In this document: one piece after another, positions 18,304 to 27,585 of the stretch | Layout: every line of letters starts with the position of its first letter | How positions within the stretch are numbered: the first letter of the stretch is position 1 | Assembly (NCBI GenBank): GCA_016709315.1 | Contig: JADJMZ010000001.1 | Coordinates: 434,001 to 498,000 of the forward strand | Source: Ignavibacteria bacterium | GTDB taxonomy: Bacteria > Bacteroidota > Ignavibacteria > Tepidaquicellales > Tepidaquicellaceae | DNA: 64,000 nucleotides | Direction of reading: 5' to 3' | Position numbers and translations under genes: made by a program | The notes under the pieces: model-generated | Told to the model about the DNA's origin: nothing | Seen by the model: only the letters and a program-made list of their open reading frames with translations | Database searches by the model: none

Positions 18304-18543
18304 ATGACAACTACAGATTTAAAATCAAAAATAAAAAGTAAGGTTGATGAAATTAATGATGTTGAACTTCTCGAAGAAGTTAACAGCATAGTGAATTATC
18401 TAACTTCCGGTAAAGAAGATTGGAATAATTTATCAACGGAATTAAAAGAAGCTGTAGAAGAAGGTTTGCAGCAATTGAATACCGGAAATAAAATATCATA
18501 TGATGAATTGAAAAAAAGAAATTCAAGATGGTTTACAACATAG
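18304..18543 (+). CDS. Antitoxin of a ParE-type toxin-antitoxin pair
   Basis: A 79-residue, mostly helical acidic protein (DLKSKIKSKVDEINDVELLEEV, then LSTELKEAVEEGLQQLNTGN and a SYDELKKRNSRWF ending). The ending resembles the toxin-binding tail of common small antitoxins paired with ParE/RelE toxins. It overlaps the toxin gene by 16 bp, indicating translational coupling. The module is probably autoregulated. Confidence 0.75.
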   Translation: MTTTDLKSKIKSKVDEINDVELLEEVNSIVNYLTSGKEDWNNLSTELKEAVEEGLQQLNTGNKISYDELKKRNSRWFTT

Positions 18544-18827
18544 TTTTTTCGGAAAGAGCTTCAAAGGAATTAAATTCAACCTTAAAATATATAGAAGAAA
18601 ACTGGTCTTTTAAAGTTGCAGATGAATTTGCGAAAACAATAGATAAAAAAATTAGTTATGTAAAATCCAATCCCTACCAATACCCTCCTTTCAAAAATAA
18701 AAAAGAAATCAGAAAGTGTGTTGTTACAGAACAAATATCTTTTTTCTATAGAATTTTGAATGATGAAGTTCAGATAATTACGATTTTCGATACCCGTCAG
18801 AGTCCTTCTAAACTGAAGTTAAAATAA
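18528..18827 (+). CDS. RelE/ParE-family toxin
   Basis: A 99-residue protein with the ParE pattern: IVFSERASKELNSTLKYIEENW near the start, then KISYVKSNPYQYPPF and a C-terminal sheet (ISFFYRILNDEVQIITIFDTRQSP). The FFYRI and FDTRQSP segments are typical of this fold. ParE toxins block gyrase and RelE toxins cut mRNA; the sequence alone does not decide. Unlike the neighbouring minus-strand module this one is intact. Confidence 0.82.
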   Translation: MVYNIVFSERASKELNSTLKYIEENWSFKVADEFAKTIDKKISYVKSNPYQYPPFKNKKEIRKCVVTEQISFFYRILNDEVQIITIFDTRQSPSKLKLK

Positions 18828-18885
18828 AACCCGGCACAATTTTCTTCTACAACAATATATTCATTGTTAAACGGATAAATCTATA

Positions 18886-19665
18886 TCACAAGCTTTTATA
18901 AATCTCCATCACCTCTTCTTTCCCGTATTTATTTTCTAACTGCATTACAGTGAAATGTCCTTCCGCCATGCGCTGAAAGTGATTCATGAAAACAAGATTT
19001 ATAGCTCCTCCGGAAGCTGCGCCTATCACCGGAACTGATTTAGCCGCTGCGCCTTCAGAAATTATGATCCCGAATCTCGAAGCTACTTTTGAAATAAAGC
19101 TGACTATAGCTGGCGCGCTTTCTTTTGCAATTCCTTTTTGAAGCAGAAATCTGTTCGCTTCTGTTACCGCCTGTGCAAGCGCTCCTCTTGTTATATAATA
19201 TGCGCTGTCGGAAAGATCGTCACGCTTTGAATTTCCGCCCAGTGCAAATACTTCAAGACATGCAAGTTTGGTTTCAGGATCATTTATATTAAAGCCCTTG
19301 CTCCTTGCAATGTCAGCGATAGAGCGCAGCATGATTGATGTAGTGACAGGTAATTCAATTGCAAGCGATGCTAATCCGAAAAAGCCGCCAACTGTCCCGG
19401 TCCCTGCTACAAAGATCTTGTGCATAAGATTATTCGGTTTCATATTACTTCCCGTGTCCATTTTTGAAACCAGCATATTAAGTGATTTCATTAAAACTTT
19501 TTTCGCAAGATCACCTGCTCCCTCCTGAAATTTCGCAGGTAAAAAAGAATAGAGTTTTTCAATCGGCTTTCCTACAATGTTTGATAACTCCATTAAGAAT
19601 GCCGGGTGTTCGAGTAAATTTTTTGCTTCCTTTAATTGTGCTAATTCCTTATCTGTTAATTTCAT
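18886..19665 (-). CDS. EcsC family protein
   Basis: A 259-residue protein of the EcsC family, named after a gene linked to the Bacillus Ecs ABC exporter. Here no ABC transporter is nearby, as is usual for the family outside Firmicutes. A glycine-rich hydrophobic segment (GTGTVGGFFGLASLAIELPVT) and a later one (VPVIGAASGGAINLVF) may associate with membranes. The conserved LEVFALGG segment is present. The biochemical role is unknown. It is transcribed alone, away from the E1 dehydrogenase gene. Confidence 0.8.
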   Translation of the reverse strand: MKLTDKELAQLKEAKNLLEHPAFLMELSNIVGKPIEKLYSFLPAKFQEGAGDLAKKVLMKSLNMLVSKMDTGSNMKPNNLMHKIFVAGTGTVGGFFGLASLAIELPVTTSIMLRSIADIARSKGFNINDPETKLACLEVFALGGNSKRDDLSDSAYYITRGALAQAVTEANRFLLQKGIAKESAPAIVSFISKVASRFGIIISEGAAAKSVPVIGAASGGAINLVFMNHFQRMAEGHFTVMQLENKYGKEEVMEIYKSL

Positions 19666-19846
19666 ATTATTATTAATTTATTAATTCAGAATGAAAGAAA
19701 AATTTTTACATGTAAACGGATTAACTGACTTATATAAATTAATGTAATTTTTTATACAATTAAATTGCAAATCTAATTTTGTTTCAATTTTAATTTTGCA
19801 TTGAAACAATAAGTATAGTTTGTATTTTGCCATATAACAAATCTTA

Positions 19847-21892
19847 ATGACAGATAAAAATATTTTACTCAAAGCTTACGCTTCAATGTGCACTTCAAGG
19901 AGAATGGCTGAGATATACGATGAGAATCGTCAGACATGCAAGTATGTTCATTCTACATCGTGCGGGCATGAAGCCATTCAGCTTGCAGTCGGCATGCAGT
20001 TAAAGGAATATGATTACTTAAGTCCGTATTACCGTGATGAATCCATTCTTCTCGGGATGGGACTAGAACCTTATGAATTAATGCTTCAGCTTCTCACTAA
20101 AAAAGATGATCCTTTCTCCGGCGGCAGGACATATTATGGTCATCCGAATCTGAAAAGGGACGGCTTCCCGAAGATTCCGCATCAGTCAAGCGCTACAGGC
20201 ATGCAGGCAATTCCGGCTACCGGAATGGCTCATGGGATTTCTTATCTCGAATCAATGAATCTTCTGAATTCAAACAAGAAATCTGTAGTTGTTTGTTCGC
20301 TCGGTGACGGCTCAGTTACTGAAGGAGAAGTTTCCGAGGCATTACAGATGGCTGTTTTGAAAATGCTTCCGATTATATATCTTGTTCAGGATAATGAATG
20401 GGCAATATCAGCTTTTAAAACTGAAATGCGCGCAATGGATGCATATGAATTTGCAGCAGGATTCAAGGGTTTAAAAAGGATCAGAGTTGATGGTTCGGAT
20501 TTTCCCGTGTGTTATAAAAAATTCGGCGATGCGCTTGAGTTTGTAAGAACAAAGCGCAAGCCTGTTTTAATTCATGCAACTGTTCCACTTCTCGGACATC
20601 ATACTTCAGGCGTAAGAAATGAATGGTACAGGGATGATTTTTCGTCACATGAAGAAGACGACCCTTTGCCTAAACTTAAAAAAGTTCTGACTGATATTGG
20701 AGTTGGAGAAGATGAACTTCTGAAAATTCAAACTGAAGGAATACAAAAAGCCGATGAAAGTTTTAGTCGCGCTGTGAAAGCCGATGATCCTGATCCCAAA
20801 TCAATTTATATGCACGAGTTTGCCCCAACTCCAATCACAGAAGAAACAGGCGTTCGTGTTCCTGCCGGCAAAGATCCTGTATTAATGGTTGATGCAGGAC
20901 TATTTGCAGTGAACGAAATTCTGAAGAAACATCCGGAAGCAATTCTATACGGGCAGGATGTCGGAATAAGACTTGGAGGGGTTTTTCGTGAAGCGGCTAC
21001 TCTTGCTCAGAAATACGGAGAGAAAAGAGTTTTTAATACGCCGATTCAGGAAGCATATATTGTCGGATCAACGGCAGGAATGAGCGCAGTTGGAGTTAAG
21101 CCCATCGTTGAAATTCAGTTTGCCGATTATGCTTGGGCAGGAGTTAACCAGTTAGTCGTGGAATTATCAAAGTCCTGTTACCTTTCATTGGGAAAATATC
21201 CGATCGCTTCTGTGATAAGAATTCCCTGCGGCAGTTACGGTTCCGGAGGTCCTTATCATTCAGATTGCATAGAGTCAAGTATTCTTCCTGTAAGAGGAAT
21301 TAAAATTGCATTTCCAAGTAACGCTGCGGATATGAAAGGTCTTATGAAATCAGCATTTTATGATCCTAATCCCGTAATTATGTTTGAACACAAAGGACTT
21401 TACTGGAGTAAGGTTCCGGGAACGGAGAATGCAAAATGTCCCGAACCCGATGAAGATTACATTATTCCTTTCGGCAAAGGAAGAATTTTTCAGCATGCTT
21501 CACAGGAGAAAATCGATTCAGGAGAATCATTAACAGTTATTACTTACGGAATGGGAGTTCACTGGGCTTTGAATGCATCAAAGAAATTTCCGGGAAATAT
21601 TGAAATAGTTGATCTTAGAACTTTGTATCCGATGGACGATGAACTTGTCTATGAATCAGTAAGAAGACATGGAAAATGTCTTGTGATAACTGAAGAAAAG
21701 TCTCTGAACTCATTTGCTGAAAGTCTTGCAGGAAGGATTTCACGGAATTGTTTTACTTCACTTGACGCTCCGGTAGAAGTTATCGGATCTGTCAATGTCC
21801 CTGCAATACCGCTTAATTCCGGGCTAGAAGCAGAAATGCTTCCGAATGCAGAGAAAGTTTCCATTGTAATGGACAGACTTCTCGGGTGGTAA
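19847..21892 (+). CDS. Fused alpha-beta E1 component of a 2-oxoacid dehydrogenase
   Basis: Thiamine-diphosphate enzyme that decarboxylates a 2-oxoacid and passes the acyl group to a lipoyl E2. The 681-residue length equals E1 alpha plus E1 beta. The alpha half has the TPP motif GDGSVTEGEVSEAL near residue 153, ending at N in QDNEWAIS. The beta half starts near residue 345 (PVLMVDAGLFAVNEIL) and has GQDVG, EIQFADYAW and RIPCGSYGSGGPYHSD. Fused E1s of this type in Bacteroidota are mostly branched-chain 2-oxoacid (2-oxoisovalerate) or pyruvate-type; substrate is not certain. No E2 or E3 gene is adjacent. Confidence 0.88.
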   Translation: MTDKNILLKAYASMCTSRRMAEIYDENRQTCKYVHSTSCGHEAIQLAVGMQLKEYDYLSPYYRDESILLGMGLEPYELMLQLLTKKDDPFSGGRTYYGHPNLKRDGFPKIPHQSSATGMQAIPATGMAHGISYLESMNLLNSNKKSVVVCSLGDGSVTEGEVSEALQMAVLKMLPIIYLVQDNEWAISAFKTEMRAMDAYEFAAGFKGLKRIRVDGSDFPVCYKKFGDALEFVRTKRKPVLIHATVPLLGHHTSGVRNEWYRDDFSSHEEDDPLPKLKKVLTDIGVGEDELLKIQTEGIQKADESFSRAVKADDPDPKSIYMHEFAPTPITEETGVRVPAGKDPVLMVDAGLFAVNEILKKHPEAILYGQDVGIRLGGVFREAATLAQKYGEKRVFNTPIQEAYIVGSTAGMSAVGVKPIVEIQFADYAWAGVNQLVVELSKSCYLSLGKYPIASVIRIPCGSYGSGGPYHSDCIESSILPVRGIKIAFPSNAADMKGLMKSAFYDPNPVIMFEHKGLYWSKVPGTENAKCPEPDEDYIIPFGKGRIFQHASQEKIDSGESLTVITYGMGVHWALNASKKFPGNIEIVDLRTLYPMDDELVYESVRRHGKCLVITEEKSLNSFAESLAGRISRNCFTSLDAPVEVIGSVNVPAIPLNSGLEAEMLPNAEKVSIVMDRLLGW

Positions 21893-21929
21893 TTATGATC
21901 TGCTAAGAATTATTTGGTTTTTACGATTA

Positions 21930-24404
21930 CTATTTTGCGGGATTATTCTCTTCGTTTTCTTTCAGCAGTTTTTCAATTTCCTCAGGAGTAAGATTTTTTT
22001 CATCGCCTGATTTAGTCGAATCCGGAAGCGCTTGTTCCTGATTTTCATCTTTTACTTCACCTTCTTTGATTTCTTCATTCTTTATGTTTTCAATACCTGT
22101 GTTAGTCGAATCTGAAACAATAGTTTTCACTGAATCTGTAGAAACAGTATCTTTTACTTCAAGGGATTTAATGTAATCAAGTTTAGGGATTATCTTTTCT
22201 GTATAAACGGACTGGGGATATTTTTGCGCAAGCTTGCTGTAATAAGCGACTGAACTGTCTTTGTTAAGGAATCCGTTTTCATAAACAAACCCTATTCCAT
22301 AAAGTGATTTTGCGACAACAGAATCATCAGGAAATTTAACCTCAATTTCATTCAGTGCATTTATAGCTTCAGTATATTTTTTTTCATTATAAAAATTAAA
22401 TGCGCGTAAAAATATTTCATCAGCGGGCTTTTGAGTTATATCCGATTCGCTCGCATTGATACCGAGAACATTTTTTGATGCAAAAGCATAAACGGTATTC
22501 GGATAATCTGAAATAATTCTGCCGAATGTCTCGTCAGCTTCTGATTTTCTGTCGTTGTTTTTGTAAAAATTTGCAAGCGTATAAAGGACTTTGGATTTAT
22601 ATTCCGGAGCATTGAATTCCGATAGAAGTATATTCAGATATTTCTCAGCGGAGTCCGCTCTTCCGAGACTATAAATAAATATTTCCGCCAGTTCATAATA
22701 TGCGCTGAACGTTCTGATTTCTTTTTGCTTTTGTTTAATTGAATCCGCAAGAGCGTTCAGAGAATCATTATTTACAGAACTTGTTACTTCATTCCCTTTA
22801 TTTTCAGTAGTGTCATTATCTTTCTTATTATTTTTCTGAGAATTATTCTCAATCCGGCCTCTTCCGGGATTGTTCATTGTCGGATCTGAAGAAGGTCCGG
22901 TCTCCGGGATTTTGTTATCTTTCAGAGAGTCATCAGGAAATAAAACACTAATACTTTTAAATCCGCCTGCACGTCCTTTCCCGTTTCCCTTCTGCCTGCC
23001 GTCGTCCTGATCTTTCGTATTTCCGTTATCGTTTTCTTCGGTCTTGATTTGCTCAATGCCTTTTTCTTCGTTATAAATTGAACGGTATTTTTCGACTTCG
23101 GCATTCGATGTTGGAATTTTAATTGAAGCAGTATCTTTAACTTCACCTAAAAGATAAAAATATCTGTCAAGCGTAGCAGCTTTTACTGAACTTTCATTGT
23201 GAAATTCAGATGATGCATTCTCTGATTCAGCTTTTTTATAATTGACCAGAGCGTACAGATAGTTGTCATTCTTCTCTTCTTCATGTTTTCCAAGATAATA
23301 ATATGCATCAGCTGCAGAGACTGAACCGGCATATTTCACTATTATTTCAAAATATTTATTCTTTGCATCCTTAATTTTATTCTGACCGTAAAGACTGTTT
23401 GCAATTTCCAGGTCTACAAGCTGAGTGAACGAAGGTACATCCCTGTATTTTTTTCTAAGATCTGCAAGTGTTTCGTCAGCGCTTATAAAACTTTTATTAA
23501 AAATCATTCCTTTCGCTGCATTTAGTCTGGCAAAAAATGACAGATCAAAATCAGAAGTATAATCAGTTACTTTTGAATATTCCTTTGCAGAAAGAGAAGG
23601 ATTGTACTGAGATAAGACCTTTGCAAGAATAAACTGACCTTCCGCTTTCCTTTCTTTACTATTGGTGAACTCAATTGATGCCTTAAAATCATTAATCGCA
23701 TCTTCAATATTGCCTTTGTTAAATAAAAGGATACCAAGGTCCCGCGTTGCAAGAGATTTTATTTCTTTATCCGAAGAATTTTTAGCAAGTTCCGAAAGAA
23801 TATTTTTTCCTTCATCATATTTACCGAGCTTTATCCTTGTCCTTCCGAGAAATAAAATTGCTTCATCAGCAAGCTGGCTGCTGGAAAGTTTGGACAAAAA
23901 TTCATCGAACTTCCTTTCTGCGTTAAAATAATCTCCCATGTAATAATATGACTTACCGATCAGCAAAACTGCCTGATCAATGTATTTGCTGTTTTTATGG
24001 AACTGGATTATTTTAGAAGCCCTTTCTATGGATTTGTTTAATTTATCTTTTACGCTTGCTGAAACGGGCGGAGTAATTGCTAGAGAATCAAGCCGTCTGC
24101 TGTACTCTGTTATCAATGCCGTCCTGTATTCTTCCATTGCAGTTTCATAATCCTCGGTTGCAATGAAAAATTTATTGAAATATGCAGTGAAATTTTCAAT
24201 CCTGTTCCCTAAAAATAAATATGAAGTAAAATCCTGATAGTTAGGATCAAGAGAAACATTGTAATCAGGTTCGGGATCATCATTTTCCGGATCAGTCACA
24301 GTTCCGTTTGACAATGTCCTGTGAGTTACAAAATTACAGCCGTTCTGCATTACAGCAACCGACAGCAGAAAGGAAAATAAGAATATGTATTTCAGATATT
24401 TCAA
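21930..24404 (-). CDS. Large TPR-repeat envelope lipoprotein
   Basis: An 824-residue protein with a signal sequence and a probable lipid-attachment cysteine (MQNGC). It has two groups of TPR-like helices (about residues 125-430 and 560-760) separated by a low-complexity Asn/Asp/Lys-rich linker (about 440-545). The tail is acidic and disordered. The N-terminal part just after the cysteine (NRIENFTAYFNKFFIATEDY) resembles the start of large Bacteroidota TPR lipoproteins such as SprE/PorW, which serve type IX secretion and gliding. That link is inference, but it would suit a genome with several T9SS cargo proteins. Confidence 0.75.
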   Translation of the reverse strand: MKYLKYIFLFSFLLSVAVMQNGCNFVTHRTLSNGTVTDPENDDPEPDYNVSLDPNYQDFTSYLFLGNRIENFTAYFNKFFIATEDYETAMEEYRTALITEYSRRLDSLAITPPVSASVKDKLNKSIERASKIIQFHKNSKYIDQAVLLIGKSYYYMGDYFNAERKFDEFLSKLSSSQLADEAILFLGRTRIKLGKYDEGKNILSELAKNSSDKEIKSLATRDLGILLFNKGNIEDAINDFKASIEFTNSKERKAEGQFILAKVLSQYNPSLSAKEYSKVTDYTSDFDLSFFARLNAAKGMIFNKSFISADETLADLRKKYRDVPSFTQLVDLEIANSLYGQNKIKDAKNKYFEIIVKYAGSVSAADAYYYLGKHEEEKNDNYLYALVNYKKAESENASSEFHNESSVKAATLDRYFYLLGEVKDTASIKIPTSNAEVEKYRSIYNEEKGIEQIKTEENDNGNTKDQDDGRQKGNGKGRAGGFKSISVLFPDDSLKDNKIPETGPSSDPTMNNPGRGRIENNSQKNNKKDNDTTENKGNEVTSSVNNDSLNALADSIKQKQKEIRTFSAYYELAEIFIYSLGRADSAEKYLNILLSEFNAPEYKSKVLYTLANFYKNNDRKSEADETFGRIISDYPNTVYAFASKNVLGINASESDITQKPADEIFLRAFNFYNEKKYTEAINALNEIEVKFPDDSVVAKSLYGIGFVYENGFLNKDSSVAYYSKLAQKYPQSVYTEKIIPKLDYIKSLEVKDTVSTDSVKTIVSDSTNTGIENIKNEEIKEGEVKDENQEQALPDSTKSGDEKNLTPEEIEKLLKENEENNPAK

Positions 24405-24537
24405 ATTACTGATATGAGTTTTATTGAAAATATTTTATATCGGGAGTTTAATCAAGACAATTATAATAAATGATGTGTTCTTAGAGAAGATAACTTGTGC
24501 GGCTTTTATAAAAATTCCGGGTTAAAAGATTAATTAC

Positions 24538-25626
24538 TCAGCGTTTCAGACTGAACTCAAACTTAGTTCCTTTATTAATTTCGCTTTCTACATTTATCCT
24601 GCTGGAATGCGCTTCAAGAATATGCTTTACTATGGATAAGCCCAGACCGCTTCCTCCAATATCTCTGGACCGGGTTTTATCTACTCTGTAAAATCTTTCA
24701 AAGATTCGTTTCAGATCTTTCTGAGGAATTCCTATTCCGCTATCCTCAATTCTTACAATAACTTCTTTTTCTTTTATATCCTGAGAAATGCATATAGAGC
24801 CGTTTCCGGCTGTATATTTTATAGCATTGTCAATCAGATTTACCAGCACCTGCTGAAGTCTCTGCTCATCTCCAAAAACTGTTACTTCCGGATCATCTGA
24901 AGTTTCGATTTTTATCTCAATATTTTTTTTGCCTGCAAGGGCTCTCAGTTCTTCTGCGGTTTTCTGAATTACATTTGAGATCCTGAAATACCTCTTGCTC
25001 ATTTTAACGCCTGTTTCAAATTTAGAAATGCTAATGAGATCATCTACGAGTTCCTTTAATCTTGAAGTCTGATTAAAAGCGCGTTTAAGAAAATCCATAT
25101 TCACTTCTTCATCATTAATTGCGCCGTCTATCAGAGTTTCAAGCGAGAGCTGAATGGCGAATATGGGAGTTCTGAGTTCGTGCGCTACATTTCCCATAAA
25201 TTCATTCCTGTTTATTTTAAATACCTTTGCAGTCTCAAGTTCGTGAAGAGTCCTGCCGGCGATAGAATGAATTTCATTTATGATCCTGAAAATTTCCTTG
25301 TTCAGCACTGATCCCGATTTCATTCTTTCAAGATCATCCATGAGATTATTGAGCTCTGAAATTTTAGAGTCAAAATATTCGGGTGAATCGTAATCTTCAT
25401 CTCTGAGTTTGAGCTGACCGGACAGATTAAAAATTTTATTAAGAGGCATGTTGACTTCCTTATAAATGAAAGTCATTGTAATCAGGTAGAATACAAATGA
25501 AAATACAGAATATACCAGCAGTGTTTCATTGGACACATCTGTAATTCTTGAAAGGAAAATGAACGAGATAAGGAAAGCGGCTAAAAAGATGACAGAGTAT
25601 TTTGTAAGCAGATTAATTCTTTTCAT
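24538..25626 (-). CDS. PhoR-like membrane sensor histidine kinase
   Basis: A 362-residue inner-membrane kinase with two membrane helices at the start (residues about 10-28 and 34-55) and almost no periplasmic loop. It therefore probably senses from within the membrane or with a partner. The dimerisation/phosphoacceptor helix has VAHELRTP near residue 147, followed by the N box NLIDNAIKYT, the G1 box DSGIGIP, the F box FERFYRVDK and the G2 box GGSGLGLSIVK. The gene follows the response regulator by 12 bp in one operon. Confidence 0.9.
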   Translation of the reverse strand: MKRINLLTKYSVIFLAAFLISFIFLSRITDVSNETLLVYSVFSFVFYLITMTFIYKEVNMPLNKIFNLSGQLKLRDEDYDSPEYFDSKISELNNLMDDLERMKSGSVLNKEIFRIINEIHSIAGRTLHELETAKVFKINRNEFMGNVAHELRTPIFAIQLSLETLIDGAINDEEVNMDFLKRAFNQTSRLKELVDDLISISKFETGVKMSKRYFRISNVIQKTAEELRALAGKKNIEIKIETSDDPEVTVFGDEQRLQQVLVNLIDNAIKYTAGNGSICISQDIKEKEVIVRIEDSGIGIPQKDLKRIFERFYRVDKTRSRDIGGSGLGLSIVKHILEAHSSRINVESEINKGTKFEFSLKR

Positions 25627-25638
25627 TCATAAGAGTAT

Positions 25639-26352
25639 TCATTTATTGTCCCTGAAACGGTATCCGAGACCTTTTATGGTTTCAATGTAATCGGAATATT
25701 CTCCGAGTTTTTCCCGGACTTTTGCCACATGCACGTCCACAGTTCTGTCCACTACATAAATATTTTCTCCCCAGAGCTGATTGAGTAATATTTCCCTTGA
25801 ATATACCCTTCCTCTGTTTGAGATAAGAAAATGCAGCAACTGAAATTCCTTTTTCGGAAAGAAGATTTCCTTTTCGTTGATCTTTACGCTGTGACTCGAA
25901 CTGTCAATCTCAAGATTTCTGAATCTGACATTTTCTTCGAGCTTCTGGCTTTTTTCGATCTCTTTGCTGAAGCGCCGGATCACAGATTTAATCCGTGCAA
26001 GTACTTTCCTCGGCGAGATGGGTTTATTAATATAGTCATCAGCTCCTATTTCCAATCCCAGAATTTCATCAATTTCATTTTCTTTTGCGGTAAGAAAAAT
26101 AACCGGAATTCCGGATGTAAGTTTGTCGTTTTTCAGTCTCTTGCACACTTCAAAACCATTTAACTCAGGCATCATAATATCAAGAAGTATCAGATCGGGC
26201 AATGACTGCGCTGCTTCAAGAGCTTCCTTGCCGTTCGATGCGGTAATTACTTCAAATTCATTTTCTCTTTCAAGATTGTATTTAAGTATATCAACGATAT
26301 CTTTTTCGTCGTCGACAACCAGTATTTTCTTTTTCATCAATTGTTTTTTCAT
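25639..26352 (-). CDS. PhoB/OmpR-type response regulator
   Basis: A 237-residue regulator with a receiver domain (acidic pair VVDDEKD, phosphoacceptor Asp in LLDIMMPE near residue 58, LTAKE and Lys in ADDYINKPI) and a C-terminal winged-helix DNA-binding domain (FPKKEFQLLHFLISNRGRVYS, then VDVHVAKVREKLGE). It is the first gene of an operon with the kinase downstream. The start may be the ATG at 26352 or the one five codons later. In relatives PhoB-PhoR controls phosphate starvation genes, but no pst or pho gene is nearby to confirm this. Confidence 0.92.
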   Translation of the reverse strand: MKKQLMKKKILVVDDEKDIVDILKYNLERENEFEVITASNGKEALEAAQSLPDLILLDIMMPELNGFEVCKRLKNDKLTSGIPVIFLTAKENEIDEILGLEIGADDYINKPISPRKVLARIKSVIRRFSKEIEKSQKLEENVRFRNLEIDSSSHSVKINEKEIFFPKKEFQLLHFLISNRGRVYSREILLNQLWGENIYVVDRTVDVHVAKVREKLGEYSDYIETIKGLGYRFRDNK

Positions 26353-26389
26353 AAAACTAATCAGCCAATGTTAATAAATCATAAATTAA

Positions 26390-27397
26390 TCATTTAAAAA
26401 TTATCTCTTTATTTGTCTTCGCGGATTTGTAAATAGCGTCCGCTATCTCCATCACTTTCAAAGCATCTTCTCCCGTAGAGATTATATTATGACTTCCTCT
26501 CACAGCTCCGACAAAATGCTTCAGTTCGTATTCATAACTTTTTTTAAAATAATTAGCGGGAGTTGCAAGTTTTTTAGGAGTAATGTTGTAAAGATTTCCG
26601 TCCATTCTTTTGTAGATTTTAAAGGGATTAATAGAAGAGCTTCCCTCCTTTCCATAAACATTGCAGTAAAACAGTTCACCTTCTCTGAGCATTCCCCAGC
26701 TTACTTCAATTGTAAGCACAGCATTATTTTTGAATCTGATCATAGCTATACTCGAATCTTCAACAGACTTTGTGTTATGAAAATAATTTGTAGCTGTCAC
26801 GCTTTTAACGTCGGGAAATCCGAAAATCCAAAGTCCAAGATCAAGCATTGCAATTCCGTTATCCAGAAAAACTCCGCCGCCTGATTTGTCCTTTTCAAGT
26901 ATCCATCTCTGATTAGAGCTCTGAGGTTTTATCCAGCCCGTCTTAATATAAAATACTTCTCCGATCTCTTTCGCTTTAATGAATGTTCTTTGCATCATCA
27001 TGTCGTTTCTGAATCTGTTGTTCATCGCAACCATAATTTTTCTCTTGTACTTCTTAGCAGCATCTATAATTTCCTTTGCTTCCCTGTAATTTCTCGCAAC
27101 CGGCTTCTCAACCAAAATATCCTTCTCGGCTTCCAGGCATTTTATTGCTACATCTTTATGCATATTTGTCTGTGTTGCTATAATTACAGCCGAAATGTCC
27201 GGATTTTCTTCAAGCATTTTATCAGCTTCCCTGTAATATTTTCCTACATTATATTTCGATGCTATGCTTTTTGCTTTGGAAATCTCACTGTCGCAGACAG
27301 CTACTATTTCTGCATCTTCCATTTTTGACAGAATAGGAAGATGAATTATCTGAGCAACTCCGCCTAATCCTATTATAGCAAGTTTTGTTTTGGTCAT
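26390..27397 (-). CDS. Gfo/Idh/MocA-family NAD(P)-dependent oxidoreductase
   Basis: A 335-residue protein with an N-terminal Rossmann domain (IIGLGGVAQIIHLPIL) and the family signature EKPVARNYREA near residue 97, containing the catalytic-site lysine. The C-terminal sheet domain includes GGGVFLDNGIAMLDLGLW, where the family usually has a His near Asp. Members oxidise or reduce sugars, inositols and related compounds; the substrate cannot be read from the sequence. It lies 37 bp before the response-regulator gene on the same strand, but the combination gives no functional hint. Confidence 0.85.
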   Translation of the reverse strand: MTKTKLAIIGLGGVAQIIHLPILSKMEDAEIVAVCDSEISKAKSIASKYNVGKYYREADKMLEENPDISAVIIATQTNMHKDVAIKCLEAEKDILVEKPVARNYREAKEIIDAAKKYKRKIMVAMNNRFRNDMMMQRTFIKAKEIGEVFYIKTGWIKPQSSNQRWILEKDKSGGGVFLDNGIAMLDLGLWIFGFPDVKSVTATNYFHNTKSVEDSSIAMIRFKNNAVLTIEVSWGMLREGELFYCNVYGKEGSSSINPFKIYKRMDGNLYNITPKKLATPANYFKKSYEYELKHFVGAVRGSHNIISTGEDALKVMEIADAIYKSAKTNKEIIFK

Positions 27398-27420
27398 AAA
27401 TTTTTTCTTTGAAATAAAAA

Positions 27421-27516
27421 TGTCAAGACACCCAAATCACATACAAAAGTTACTTACCGTTGCTTTCTTCCGAACCTGGCGGAGTTGGGTAATTTTATAT
27501 TGTTCGGGGCTTGACA
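27421..27516 (-). ncRNA. ffs: Signal recognition particle RNA (small bacterial type)
   Basis: On the minus strand a 96-base segment begins TGTCAAGCCCC and ends GGGTGTCTTGACA, so its two ends pair (TGTCAAG with CTTGACA). In the middle it carries the conserved SRP domain IV signature: CCAACTCCGCCAGG, then TTCGGAAGAAAGCAACGG, matching the CCAGG...CGGAAGGAAGCA tetraloop and symmetric loop bound by Ffh. The CAACGGTAAG that follows is typical of Bacteroidota SRP RNAs. It works with Ffh and FtsY in cotranslational membrane targeting. Confidence 0.9.
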
Positions 27517-27585
27517 ATATTTTTTAATTATGATCAGAATATAAATTAATATCTGAAATTATTATTACAAACCAATGTAATATAC

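Noticed and set aside
19770..19800. Bacteroidota-type promoter (TAnnTTTG) before the E1 dehydrogenase gene
   Set aside because: Two TAATTTTG matches occur in AT-rich DNA but no properly spaced upstream TTTG box was found, so they may be chance.
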